DNA of 6,417 nucleotides from Lysobacterales bacterium (GTDB lineage: Bacteria > Pseudomonadota > Gammaproteobacteria > Xanthomonadales > S139-57), in the NCBI GenBank assembly GCA_026993285.1, contig JALWTZ010000213.1:1-6417 (forward strand), written 5' to 3'. This document shows, in pieces, positions 1 through 5,899 of this stretch (position 1 is its first letter; every line of letters begins with the position of its first letter). The translations under genes were made by a program, and so were the position numbers. The notes below the pieces were generated by a model. The model was given only the letters and a program-made list of their open reading frames with translations. It had not been told where the DNA came from and made no database searches.

Positions 1-392
1 CTGCTCACAAAGCAGCGGCTGGCGGCTATGCCAGAGGAGGTGCTTCGTTTACTTATCAGCGAGGGCCAGATGGCATCGATTACGCCGTCGGTGGCGAGGT
101 GTCGATTGACACTTCGGCTGTAGCCGGCGACCCTGAGGCAACACTACGCAAAGCCGAGATCATTCGTGCTGCCGCCATGGCACCCGCCCAACCCTCAGGA
201 CAGGATATCTCTGTAGCAGCACAAGCCTCCAAAATGGCCGCGCAAGCCAGGTCAGACATGATGAGTCAGCGCCAGGAGGTACCCAGCGATAATGAAGAAG
301 GCACTGAGCGCACCAGTGAACATGGGCTTGCAGCCTATCAGAAGAGCAACCAGAGCGATATTAAGGGACAACTTTTGGATGGCTTTGCATGA
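1..392 (+). CDS. SprA-related putative metalloprotease, C-terminal part (5' end outside window)
   Basis: The reading frame is already open at base 3 and ends at TGA 390-392, giving 129 visible residues. The first residues, AHKAAAGGYARGGASFTYQ, match the segment that directly follows the HE of the HExxH zinc motif in the SprA-related family (putative metalloproteases, PF12118 as I recall it). The His in AHKAAAGG would be the second histidine of that motif. Family signatures continue with GPDG.DYAVGGEV, then DPEATLRKAEIIRAAAMAPA and PSGQDISVAAQASKMA. The tail is polar and ends LLDGFA, a typical close for the family. Protease activity is a family-level prediction and has not, to my knowledge, been shown biochemically. 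The first His and the catalytic Glu lie outside the window. The gene converges on the mscS gene at 663-1481. No clear terminator follows it. Confidence 0.9.
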   Translation, partial: AHKAAAGGYARGGASFTYQRGPDGIDYAVGGEVSIDTSAVAGDPEATLRKAEIIRAAAMAPAQPSGQDISVAAQASKMAAQARSDMMSQRQEVPSDNEEGTERTSEHGLAAYQKSNQSDIKGQLLDGFA

Positions 393-580
393 GGACAAGC
401 CGGTATTGATTGATGAACCACTGTCTGCTCTCACCTTGAACAATATCAACGACCGGATATCCCTTCAAACACCCTCAAATTCTCGCCAGAGGTCATTCTG
501 GCAATAATGACCCAGCCTATGAGCAATGGTTATTGCTGTTCAAAGAGCGACTCAAAAAAGAACTTAATCGTATCCGCTAA
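379..580 (+). pseudogene. Possible small gene broken by a frameshift, unknown product
   Basis: An ATG at 379 lies inside the last codons of the SprA-related gene, 10 bases after an AAGGGA that could serve as a ribosome binding site. It opens a frame reading MALHEDKPVLIDEPLSAL and onward to TAA 505-507. A second frame, offset by +1 and open from 440 to TAA 578-580, has no start codon of its own. It ends in a charged helical stretch, NDPAYEQWLLLFKERLKK, then ELNRIR. Joining the two frames near 470-490 would give a protein of about 65 residues. I do not recognise either half. It could equally be chance open frame in a 270-base gap, so this is a weak call. Confidence 0.2.
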
Positions 581-662
581 CAAACGTCAGCTCCCGGCAA
601 TCGAAAATCCAGGGCCATCTACCGTCCTGCCCAGCAATCACTCATCCAGCAACAGAAACCTA

Positions 663-1481
663 TCAAGCCACCTTGTCCTGATGGATATCCATCTGCGGAT
701 AAGGAATAGAGATACCGGCCTTATCAAATTCAAGCTTGACCGTTTCGTTCAAATCCCACAGCACTGCCCAAAAATCAGCGGTTTTGACCCAGGGGCGGAC
801 AACGAAATTAACCGATGAATCTGCCAGCTCGCCAACGGCAATAACAGGTGCCGGATCCTTCAATACACGCTCGTCGCTGGTGACGATTTTTTCCAGCAAG
901 TCTTTGGCTTTCTTGATGTCATCGTCATAGCCAATACCGAAGACCATATCGACACGGCGGGTTTCCCGTGCAGAATAATTGGTGATTGTACCGCCATAAA
1001 TCGAACCATTGGGGATGATGATTTCGCGGTTATCTCCAGTACGCAGGGTAGAACTAAAGATACCGATAGTTTCAACGGCACCGGATGTGCCGGCCACTTC
1101 GACAAAATCTCCCGCCTTGAAAGGACGAAAGACGATCAACATGACGCCAGCTGCGAAGTTTTGCAACGAGCTTTGCAAGGCCAGACCAACCGCCAGGCCG
1201 GCAGCACCCAACAGAGCGATCAATGACGTGGTATCAACACCGAGTTGATCAAGGGCGGCGATAACAACGAACAACAGCAAGACAGTTTTAAAAATCGATG
1301 TCACGAAGTTGATCAGAATTTGATCCATCTTCGATTTACCAAGCACAGTGCGCAGAATTTTCGTGAGTGTGTTGACAATAAGCTTACCGATAATAAATAT
1401 CGTCAGTGCCATGGCGATATTTATGCTCCATGGAATGACGTAAGTAGTCACCAGATGTTCAATATCGATATTTTCTAACAT
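663..1481 (-). CDS. mscS: Small-conductance mechanosensitive channel, MscS family
   Basis: This is an inner-membrane heptameric channel that opens on membrane tension and releases solutes during hypo-osmotic shock. The 272-residue product is close in length to E. coli MscS (286). Predicted membrane helices lie at about 17-37 and 58-78. The pore helix TM3 starts near 88 with the hallmark ALLGAAGLAVGLALQ, followed by the FRPFKAGD turn into the beta domain. Further family signatures are IIIPNG (154-159), N.S at the end of the beta domain, and the C-terminal GISIPYPQMD, which matches E. coli GISFPYPQMD. An in-frame GTG lies five codons upstream at 1496. I chose the ATG at 1481 because AGGGGG sits five bases before it, and that motif would lie inside the longer version. 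The gene is monocistronic as far as can be seen, and it converges on the SprA-related gene. All hallmark regions look intact. Confidence 0.96.
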   Translation of the reverse strand: MLENIDIEHLVTTYVIPWSINIAMALTIFIIGKLIVNTLTKILRTVLGKSKMDQILINFVTSIFKTVLLLFVVIAALDQLGVDTTSLIALLGAAGLAVGLALQSSLQNFAAGVMLIVFRPFKAGDFVEVAGTSGAVETIGIFSSTLRTGDNREIIIPNGSIYGGTITNYSARETRRVDMVFGIGYDDDIKKAKDLLEKIVTSDERVLKDPAPVIAVGELADSSVNFVVRPWVKTADFWAVLWDLNETVKLEFDKAGISIPYPQMDIHQDKVA

Positions 1482-1486
1482 ATTAT

Positions 1487-1492
1487 CCCCCT
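1487..1492 (-). promoter_or_regulatory. Ribosome binding site that decides the mscS start
   Basis: On the minus strand AGGGGG is followed by ATAAT and then the ATG at 1481, a spacing of five bases. This favours the ATG over the upstream in-frame GTG at 1496, which has no purine-rich site at a suitable distance. Confidence 0.75.
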
Positions 1493-1673
1493 GCACTTAG
1501 TATCCCGGTCTATCCGAGTAAATCAGTCCCCAGGCGATCGAGCCCCTCGACATTCATGGCACTATAAAACCTGTCCTTAAATAATAGAAGTCCGTAAATT
1601 CATTTTAATTCACTGCTGCCCCATAAACTCGCAATAATAAAGCGTGGAACCCGACTTTCTTTGATACAAAAAA

Positions 1674-1994
1674 TCACCATAACCTATTAATAAAAAGTAG
1701 AAGATCAGGCATTGGGTCATCATAATGCCGTGTTTTCCCGATGACTGAAACTGGCCCCGAGACATGCATTCGAAGCCCTGGCCATTCGCCGCCACAAGGG
1801 CCGCAGACTGCGCAAAACGAGTCACTGGCCCGGTTGATCACCATGGCCACATGCAGTTGTCTGGCCGTACGAGCCTCCGTAATGTTGTCAGCAATCTCTC
1901 GGCTCAGTCTGCCAAGCTCTAGCATTTTGGCACCCATGTCCATAGTTGGATTCTGAAATGTTTCATGGAGTTTCAGAACCTGTTTTATAGCCAC
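1674..1994 (-). CDS. Doubtful hypothetical ORF or gene remnant
   Basis: This 106-residue frame could start at a GTG (1994) and stays open upstream to a TAA near 2047. Its first 55 residues look protein-like: an amphipathic helical run including QVLKLHETFQNPTMD, then MLELGRLSREIADNI and TARQLHVAMVINRA. The second half is less regular, with three cysteines in CAVCGPC and then a low-complexity basic stretch. No ribosome binding site precedes the GTG, and I recognise no family. ATG codons at the TMDMG segment are alternative starts. It lies between the protease gene and mscS on the same strand. It may be a real small gene, the decayed end of a once longer one, or chance. The mixed quality along its length favours a remnant. 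Confidence 0.25.
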   Translation of the reverse strand: MAIKQVLKLHETFQNPTMDMGAKMLELGRLSREIADNITEARTARQLHVAMVINRASDSFCAVCGPCGGEWPGLRMHVSGPVSVIGKTRHYDDPMPDLLLFINRLW

Positions 1995-2172
1995 CGCGGC
2001 CAGGGTATTCGGGACAATCCGCGCTATCGATCGGCCAGCCTGCGTCCTTTAATCTGGATTGCGCCAGCAAGCGACCTGCCGATTATTACTGAATCACACC
2101 AGGCACCGATATGTTATCAACTGCGCATATTGCTTCTATACCACTCCCGGGAGACAACAACGCCTACACACT

Positions 2173-2640
2173 TCAGCCAAAAATCAGAAAATAACCGCTA
2201 TTATAATAGGCATGCAGTGCTACAGGGATCAGCAGCCTTTCATCTCGGTCCCGGAACCAGCCGAAAACCAGCGAAGGGATCAATACAGCCGCCGCCATGA
2301 GTGGCGGATGCGTCAGTGTATGCAACAGGGTAAATATGATGCTGGTGAGCAGATTGGCGCGGCTCACCGGGCCACAGGACTTGCGCGCCCAGGGCAGGTG
2401 CCATAAACCACCCTGCAGCAGACCGCGAAACAGTATTTCTTCCAGCACAGGATAAATCAGCGCTACCGCCATGAGACGGCCGGGCGTCAACGCAGTCCAG
2501 CCGGGTAGCGCGGGTGACGGCGTCCAGGCAGTCATCACCGCCCAGATCACCGGTGCACTCACCACCGCCACACACAGGGGTGGATCACACCACCAGCGCT
2601 GTCGTTGTGTCAGTACTGCCTGTGGCGTCTCATCAGCCAC
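2173..2640 (-). CDS. mrtJ: JDVT-CTERM system glutamic-type intramembrane protease MrtJ
   Basis: This is an integral membrane protease of the CPBP/Rce1-like (ABI) family, predicted to process proteins bearing a JDVT-CTERM sorting signal. Counting from a GTG at 2640, the product has 155 residues. The core motif YPVLEEILFRGLLQ gives the paired glutamates E67/E68 and R72. H107 lies in FTLLHTLTH, and the third motif HAYYN supplies H143 and N147. SRANLLTS (93-100), then PSLVFGWFRDR (122-132), also fit the family as I know it. The first helix is about 22-39. The frame stays open upstream to a TTG at 2709, but that would run about 100 bases into the preceding gene. GTG 2640 overlaps it by 31 bases, keeps the first helix and gives a typical length. 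No strong ribosome binding site is seen, so expression is probably coupled to the upstream gene. Catalytic residues are complete. The function is a family inference supported by the substrate-like gene immediately upstream. Confidence 0.92.
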   Translation of the reverse strand: MADETPQAVLTQRQRWWCDPPLCVAVVSAPVIWAVMTAWTPSPALPGWTALTPGRLMAVALIYPVLEEILFRGLLQGGLWHLPWARKSCGPVSRANLLTSIIFTLLHTLTHPPLMAAAVLIPSLVFGWFRDRDERLLIPVALHAYYNSGYFLIFG

Positions 2641-3008
2641 AACAAGGCACCCAATAACAACAGAGGTAACAAGGGATCCACTGAGGTTTCTGACGAAGAC
2701 AGGGTGCAACCGCCACCGCCACCAGCAGAAGCCACCATCGGGGCACTGCCTGAACCGCTACTCGCCCCAACCGCCACAACATGACGTCCGGAAAAACCTG
2801 CGGCCAAAACAAACGTTTCACTGCTGGCGCCTCCGGCACTGCTCTCGCCGATCGCAGCCTGCAGTTGATAGGCTGGCGACGAAGCGGCCCCACCACCGGC
2901 AATGAGCGCATCCCTTGCCAGCGTGAAGTTTTCACTGCTACTCACAGCGGCCTGGGAAACCGCAGTCCCCAACAGCAGCAAACATCCTGCCAGCAGAGAA
3001 TACCTCAA
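2610..3008 (-). CDS. Secreted JDVT-CTERM domain protein, likely MrtJ substrate
   Basis: This 132-residue protein has a Sec signal peptide at about 1-20 (MRYSLLAGCLLLLGTAVSQA). The next segment, about 22-72, resembles a small domain seen in many secreted bacterial proteins, with the pattern F.L....I.GGG..SS..Y.L...IGE...G..SS..F.L..GF. A Ser/Gly-rich linker (81-95) leads to a textbook three-part sorting tail: GGGGGC (96-101, Cys101), a hydrophobic helix beginning DPLLPLLLLG (111-125), and the basic end RRHR (127-130). The cysteine before DP-L marks it as JDVT-CTERM, a signal class known to co-occur with MrtJ proteases. The start is TTG at 3008, since there is no in-frame ATG or GTG upstream and it begins exactly at the signal peptide. 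It overlaps the upstream stop as TTGA. The final role, whether surface anchoring or release, is unknown. Confidence 0.9.
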   Translation of the reverse strand: MRYSLLAGCLLLLGTAVSQAAVSSSENFTLARDALIAGGGAASSPAYQLQAAIGESSAGGASSETFVLAAGFSGRHVVAVGASSGSGSAPMVASAGGGGGCTLSSSETSVDPLLPLLLLGALLWLMRRHRQY

Positions 3009-5431
3009 GGCTGCATGACCAGGCGGGCGCCTGCCACGGCATGACTGAGCGACTCCAGCCGGACGGCCAGGCGATCGATCTGCCGGGACTGGATAGTTTT
3101 CAGCATCAGCAGCTGTTGTTGCAAATCAGCCAGTTGCTGATTTGCAAGCTCGCTCCGGCGCCTCAGTTTGCTTATCTGCTGCTTCATGGCATTGATCAGA
3201 ACGACATCATGCCCACCCTGCTCCAACTGCACGAACATCAGCACCTTGCCCCGGCCCTGTTCAAGGCTTTCCAGAGCCTTGCCCACAATCGTACCGGAAC
3301 CGGAAAATTTGACCGCGATGCCGGGCTCCGGCCCGGTGGTTAGCAGATCACCCGGACGGATAGCGCCGAAACTTGCATCTGCCTTGACGGGCACCCGGCC
3401 GGCCAGAGCCACCAGGGAGGTATGCACCTTATAGAAAGTCTCCATGACCTGGGAATCCAGATCCTCTTCCATTTGGGCGATATGGGCCTGGATACGGTCA
3501 GCCTGTTGCGTATCAGCCGCACTTTGTACTTCTACCAGAGTCTTGCGGAGCCTCCGCAACTTGCCTTGTCTTTCCGGATCTGAGGACAGAATCTGCGCCC
3601 GCAACGCATCCCGTTGTTCGGCAAACTCTGTTGCCAGTTTGTCCCCCCAGGCAGCCTTGAGTTCGGTACGGTCAAAAGGCACGCCGCCGAGGACGTTGCC
3701 TGGCTTTTCACTGATCACCCCGATGACCAAGTTATCATCCGGACCTGTGGACTTGCTGATTGCGCCGGCATGCCCCGGGTCCAGCCTGACGATATCCCCT
3801 GGCTGCAAGACCTCGGATGCCAGAAATGACTCGGCCAAATCAAAACTGGTGGCATTTGAGGTAAGAAAGCCTCGGATGCGCAGATTACCTGTTTGCGATA
3901 ACGAGGCAATCTGATTCAGGATCGAGGTATTGCCATTGGCCTTCCACAACATTTTGGAACTGGTATCGCTGTTATCGCTATCGATAATCGTGATAATCGT
4001 CCCCTTCGATGAGATGGTCCCGCTAAGGAAGCCAACGCCTAAATCGAGCCGGCCACCCACACCGGCGTGGCCGGGCGTAAACAGGCCATAACCCGTCGTG
4101 GTAGTTGATATACCATAGACACCGTATTTCCCCGAGCCCTTGACGCCAATATTGGCTGAGAAACCCCCGACGCCGATACCCTGTGTGGTGTCATCTGCAG
4201 ACCCCAGCACCCCATACGCCGGATTCCCGGCAGCCGTAATGGTCTTGTTATAACCCCATACGCCAGCGCCTGAACCAGTGTTACTGATGCCGTAAACACC
4301 ATAGGTCGTACCGCTGGTACTGGTAGCCTCGCCCATCAACGCCGCACCCGTCCCATTATTCACTGTCGCCCGGATACCCTTGACCAAGCCGCCCACGCCC
4401 GTAGAACTGTCAAGGACATCAAGCTTCGCAGCTGGAGCGTTGGTGCCGATACCGACATTGCCACCGCCAAATGCCAGATCAATATCCATGGCGCTGTTAT
4501 AGTTAAAATGCAGCACGGCATCGGAGTCGATCTCGTTGCCGTCAATCAGCATATTCTGGCCGGGTGAACTTATCTTGAGGGGGGCTGTGAGTCCATTACT
4601 GTCGACGCCGCTTACCTGCAGGGGCGTTGTCGGCGTACTGGTACCGATACCCACCTTCCCTGTGGTACTCACCTGGCCTGTCCCATCGGCCCAGGCGCTG
4701 GTCCCGGGCGATCCTGGTGGACCCTGAGGGCCGGTGGCCCCGGTCGGCCCCTGGGGACCTGTCGTACCGCTTGGCCCCGCAGGACCCGTTGCACCGTCCA
4801 ACCCCTGAGGCCCGGCGGGACCCTGGGGACCCGTTGCACCGACCGGCCCCTGGGGTCCGGCGGGACCCTGGGGGCCTGCTGCACCGTCCAATCCCTGAGG
4901 CCCGGTGGGACCCTGGGGACCTGCTGCACCGTCCAGTCCCTGAGGCCCGGCAGGACCCTGGGGGCCTGTTGCCCCGACCGGTCCCTGAGGCCCGGTGGGA
5001 CCCGTTGCGCCCTGTAACTGTCCTGCCGTAAAACCGCTAACAGTATCCGCATCACTAGCATGCAGGGCGTAAGCCGCACTGTTCAACAGACGCCGCGGAC
5101 TCATCTCGCTGTCAGTACCGACTGTGATACCCAGGTAATAGGGGATATCGAACTGCAAAGCAGTCCCAAAGGGCGTCACCGTACCCAACTCCACACTGAA
5201 CAGGCCATCACTGACGGCCACCTGACGGGTTTCAGTCCACAACGGCACCCCGCCCGTGGCAGTAGAATAGAGGCTGAAACTCATGGCCACTGTGGCATTC
5301 ACTGTGACACTCTGGACATCCCTGAGCTCACCCTGATAGTTAATGCTGGCCGGCACTATTGCCTGTGCTGACAGACTCGCCAATCCCAGCCAGACGAAAA
5401 TGGCCATTGCCGTCAATTGCTTCTTAAGCAT
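3005..5431 (-). CDS. Large secreted protein with collagen-like tract, fibre-like repeats and coiled coils
   Basis: The 808-residue product begins with a Sec signal peptide (about 1-24, ending ASLSAQA). Residues 25-140 form an N-terminal domain (INYQGEL start, RRLLNSAAYALHA end) found ahead of collagen-like or fibre regions in many secreted bacterial proteins. Next come 35 uninterrupted Gly-X-Y triplets (141-245). Two fibre-type motifs, KVGIGTSTP and NVGIGTNAP, begin near 259 and 325, and glycine-rich YGVYG repeats span about 377-440. A C-terminal module includes FDLAESF, PGDIVRLDP, VIGVISEKPG (about 530-578), then LAGRVPVKADASFGAIRPGD (676-695) and a VGKALE..GKV end (about 716-730). An unusually long helical, charged stretch (about 586-665) separates its halves. 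The last 70 residues are heptad-like (QQLADLQQQLLMLK). It has no C-terminal sorting signal. It is likely a trimeric extracellular or envelope fibre, but its exact role is unknown. The start ATG has a strong AGGAGGGG site. It is first gene of the operon. Confidence 0.93.
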   Translation of the reverse strand: MLKKQLTAMAIFVWLGLASLSAQAIVPASINYQGELRDVQSVTVNATVAMSFSLYSTATGGVPLWTETRQVAVSDGLFSVELGTVTPFGTALQFDIPYYLGITVGTDSEMSPRRLLNSAAYALHASDADTVSGFTAGQLQGATGPTGPQGPVGATGPQGPAGPQGLDGAAGPQGPTGPQGLDGAAGPQGPAGPQGPVGATGPQGPAGPQGLDGATGPAGPSGTTGPQGPTGATGPQGPPGSPGTSAWADGTGQVSTTGKVGIGTSTPTTPLQVSGVDSNGLTAPLKISSPGQNMLIDGNEIDSDAVLHFNYNSAMDIDLAFGGGNVGIGTNAPAAKLDVLDSSTGVGGLVKGIRATVNNGTGAALMGEATSTSGTTYGVYGISNTGSGAGVWGYNKTITAAGNPAYGVLGSADDTTQGIGVGGFSANIGVKGSGKYGVYGISTTTTGYGLFTPGHAGVGGRLDLGVGFLSGTISSKGTIITIIDSDNSDTSSKMLWKANGNTSILNQIASLSQTGNLRIRGFLTSNATSFDLAESFLASEVLQPGDIVRLDPGHAGAISKSTGPDDNLVIGVISEKPGNVLGGVPFDRTELKAAWGDKLATEFAEQRDALRAQILSSDPERQGKLRRLRKTLVEVQSAADTQQADRIQAHIAQMEEDLDSQVMETFYKVHTSLVALAGRVPVKADASFGAIRPGDLLTTGPEPGIAVKFSGSGTIVGKALESLEQGRGKVLMFVQLEQGGHDVVLINAMKQQISKLRRRSELANQQLADLQQQLLMLKTIQSRQIDRLAVRLESLSHAVAGARLVMQP
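4697..5011 (-). repeat. Collagen-like Gly-X-Y tract with 45-bp tandem repeats
   Basis: The tract encodes residues 141-245 of the large secreted protein: 35 Gly-X-Y triplets without a break, rich in GPQ, GPA, GAT and GLD. At DNA level, five tandem 45-base units can be laid out from 4785 to 5009. Units 4875-4919 and 4920-4964 differ at only four positions, while the outer units are more diverged. Triplets from 4697 to 4784 are less regular. Such a tract should form a triple helix in a trimer and is prone to gain or loss of 45-base units, which would keep the frame. Confidence 0.92.
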
Positions 5432-5434
5432 TAT

Positions 5435-5442
5435 CCCCTCCT
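5435..5442 (-). promoter_or_regulatory. Strong ribosome binding site of the collagen-like protein gene
   Basis: AGGAGGGG followed by ATA and the ATG at 5431 on the minus strand. This is the only strong Shine-Dalgarno site in the three-gene unit, which suits a first gene that feeds translation of the two coupled genes behind it. Confidence 0.8.
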
Positions 5443-5494
5443 GCGCGAGAATACGGATCCCAAGTTTTCAAGAAAATAAATTATTCACGCACAG

Positions 5495-5503
5495 ATCATA
5501 ACA
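5495..5503 (-). promoter_or_regulatory. Probable extended -10 promoter of the collagen-like/JDVT-CTERM operon
   Basis: The minus strand carries TGTTATGAT, an extended -10 element (TGnTATAAT with one mismatch), about 65 bases upstream of the first ATG. No good TTGACA lies 17 bases before it, which is tolerated with an extended -10. Transcription would start near 5488 and give a leader of about 57 bases. This is a motif-level call without other support. Confidence 0.4.
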
Positions 5504-5752
5504 CTTTTTCACCCGATTTTCTCCAGAGCAGCCCCGAAAACCTCTGCCTATCAAAACATAACGTAATGATAATATTGGCTTTTATACCTTCACTAAAGTT
5601 TCTCTATAGTACCACCACTTATACGGGAAAACGGATGCATTTAAACCCGGTGCCGGTTTTGCTATCGTCAAGATGATTCAGCGAGCTTTGCTGGCACGGT
5701 ATACCTGTACTGACCGCTACCCTGTGCGAAATGACCGGTTCAGGAAGACGCG

Positions 5753-5899
5753 ATGGTGCTGACCTGTTGCCGGGCCTGCTTCCTGGCCGACTATCAGGAA
5801 TGCAGGCTCTATATCAAGTACCCGGAAACGCACAAATTACGGCTGCCGGTAAACGACGGGCACCACACAATTGAAAACAATACGAGGCCATCATTATGA
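5753..5899 (+). CDS. Possible small cysteine-rich protein, translationally coupled to GST
   Basis: ATG at 5753 is preceded at five bases by AGGAAG (5742-5747), a good ribosome binding site. The 48-residue product begins MVLTCCRACFLADYQECRLY and includes a CCxxC cluster with a fourth Cys at 17. It then continues with KYPETHKLRLPV and a His pair. Its TGA (5897-5899) overlaps the GST ATG (5896-5898) as ATGA, a classic coupling arrangement. I recognise no family. The cysteine cluster could bind a metal, but that is speculation. The alternative is a leader ORF or chance, although the combined start signal and exact overlap argue for real translation. Confidence 0.42.
   Translation: MVLTCCRACFLADYQECRLYIKYPETHKLRLPVNDGHHTIENNTRPSL

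Larger units (their letters stand above)
1482..2172. other. Gene-poor stretch between mscS and the JDVT-CTERM protease gene
   Basis: About 690 bases lie between the mscS start and the stop of the protease gene. The part next to mscS (about 1560-1690) is AT-rich and should hold its promoter. The best -10 candidate on the minus strand is TATAGT at 1561-1566, about 80 bases upstream of the ATG, with no convincing -35. The only coding candidate is the doubtful ORF at 1674-1994. Downstream of the protease stop there is a perfect CTCCCGGGAG palindrome at 2144-2153, but it has no T-run, so no terminator can be assigned. No tRNA-like or repeat structure was seen. Confidence 0.5.
5432..5752. other. 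Divergent intergenic region
   Basis: The region separates the minus-strand operon from the plus-strand small ORF and GST. The part from 5461 to about 5640 is AT-rich, and it holds the extended -10 for the minus strand. For the plus strand, TATAGT at 5605-5610 is a possible -10 with only a weak -35 upstream. An imperfect inverted repeat at 5643-5659 (AAACCCGG/CCGGTTT) has only a two-base loop if fully paired. A 29-codon frame at 5673 has no ribosome binding site and is not called. Confidence 0.45.

Noticed and set aside
1482..1496. Longer MscS start at GTG 1496
   Set aside because: The AGGGGG ribosome binding site lies inside this extension and is well placed for the ATG at 1481.
2144..2153. 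CTCCCGGGAG palindrome as an operon terminator or operator
   Set aside because: It is short, has no T-run on either side and no second copy in the window.
2641..2709. Longer protease start (TTG 2709)
   Set aside because: It would add 23 residues overlapping the C-terminal tail of the upstream gene, without a ribosome binding site. GTG 2640 gives the usual family length.
2471..2905. 144-residue plus-strand open frame
   Set aside because: It is antisense to the protease and JDVT-CTERM genes, both of which have clear motifs and a signal peptide.
4785..5009. Regular repeats that could suggest a CRISPR array
   Set aside because: The units are contiguous 45-base coding repeats in frame with Gly-X-Y. 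There are no unique spacers.
4627..5079. Open frames of about 135 residues on both strands, rich in Pro, Arg and Gly
   Set aside because: They are shadow frames of the repetitive collagen-like tract; periodic DNA gives periodic peptides in every frame.
1482..5443. Shared GGGGATAAT start context of mscS and the collagen-like gene as a common regulatory element
   Set aside because: The match covers only the ribosome binding site and its spacer, and can be explained by ordinary Shine-Dalgarno sequence.
5643..5660. AAACCCGG/CCGGTTTT inverted repeat as a terminator
   Set aside because: The fully paired form leaves a two-base loop, only four Ts follow, and it lies between divergent genes where no terminator is needed.
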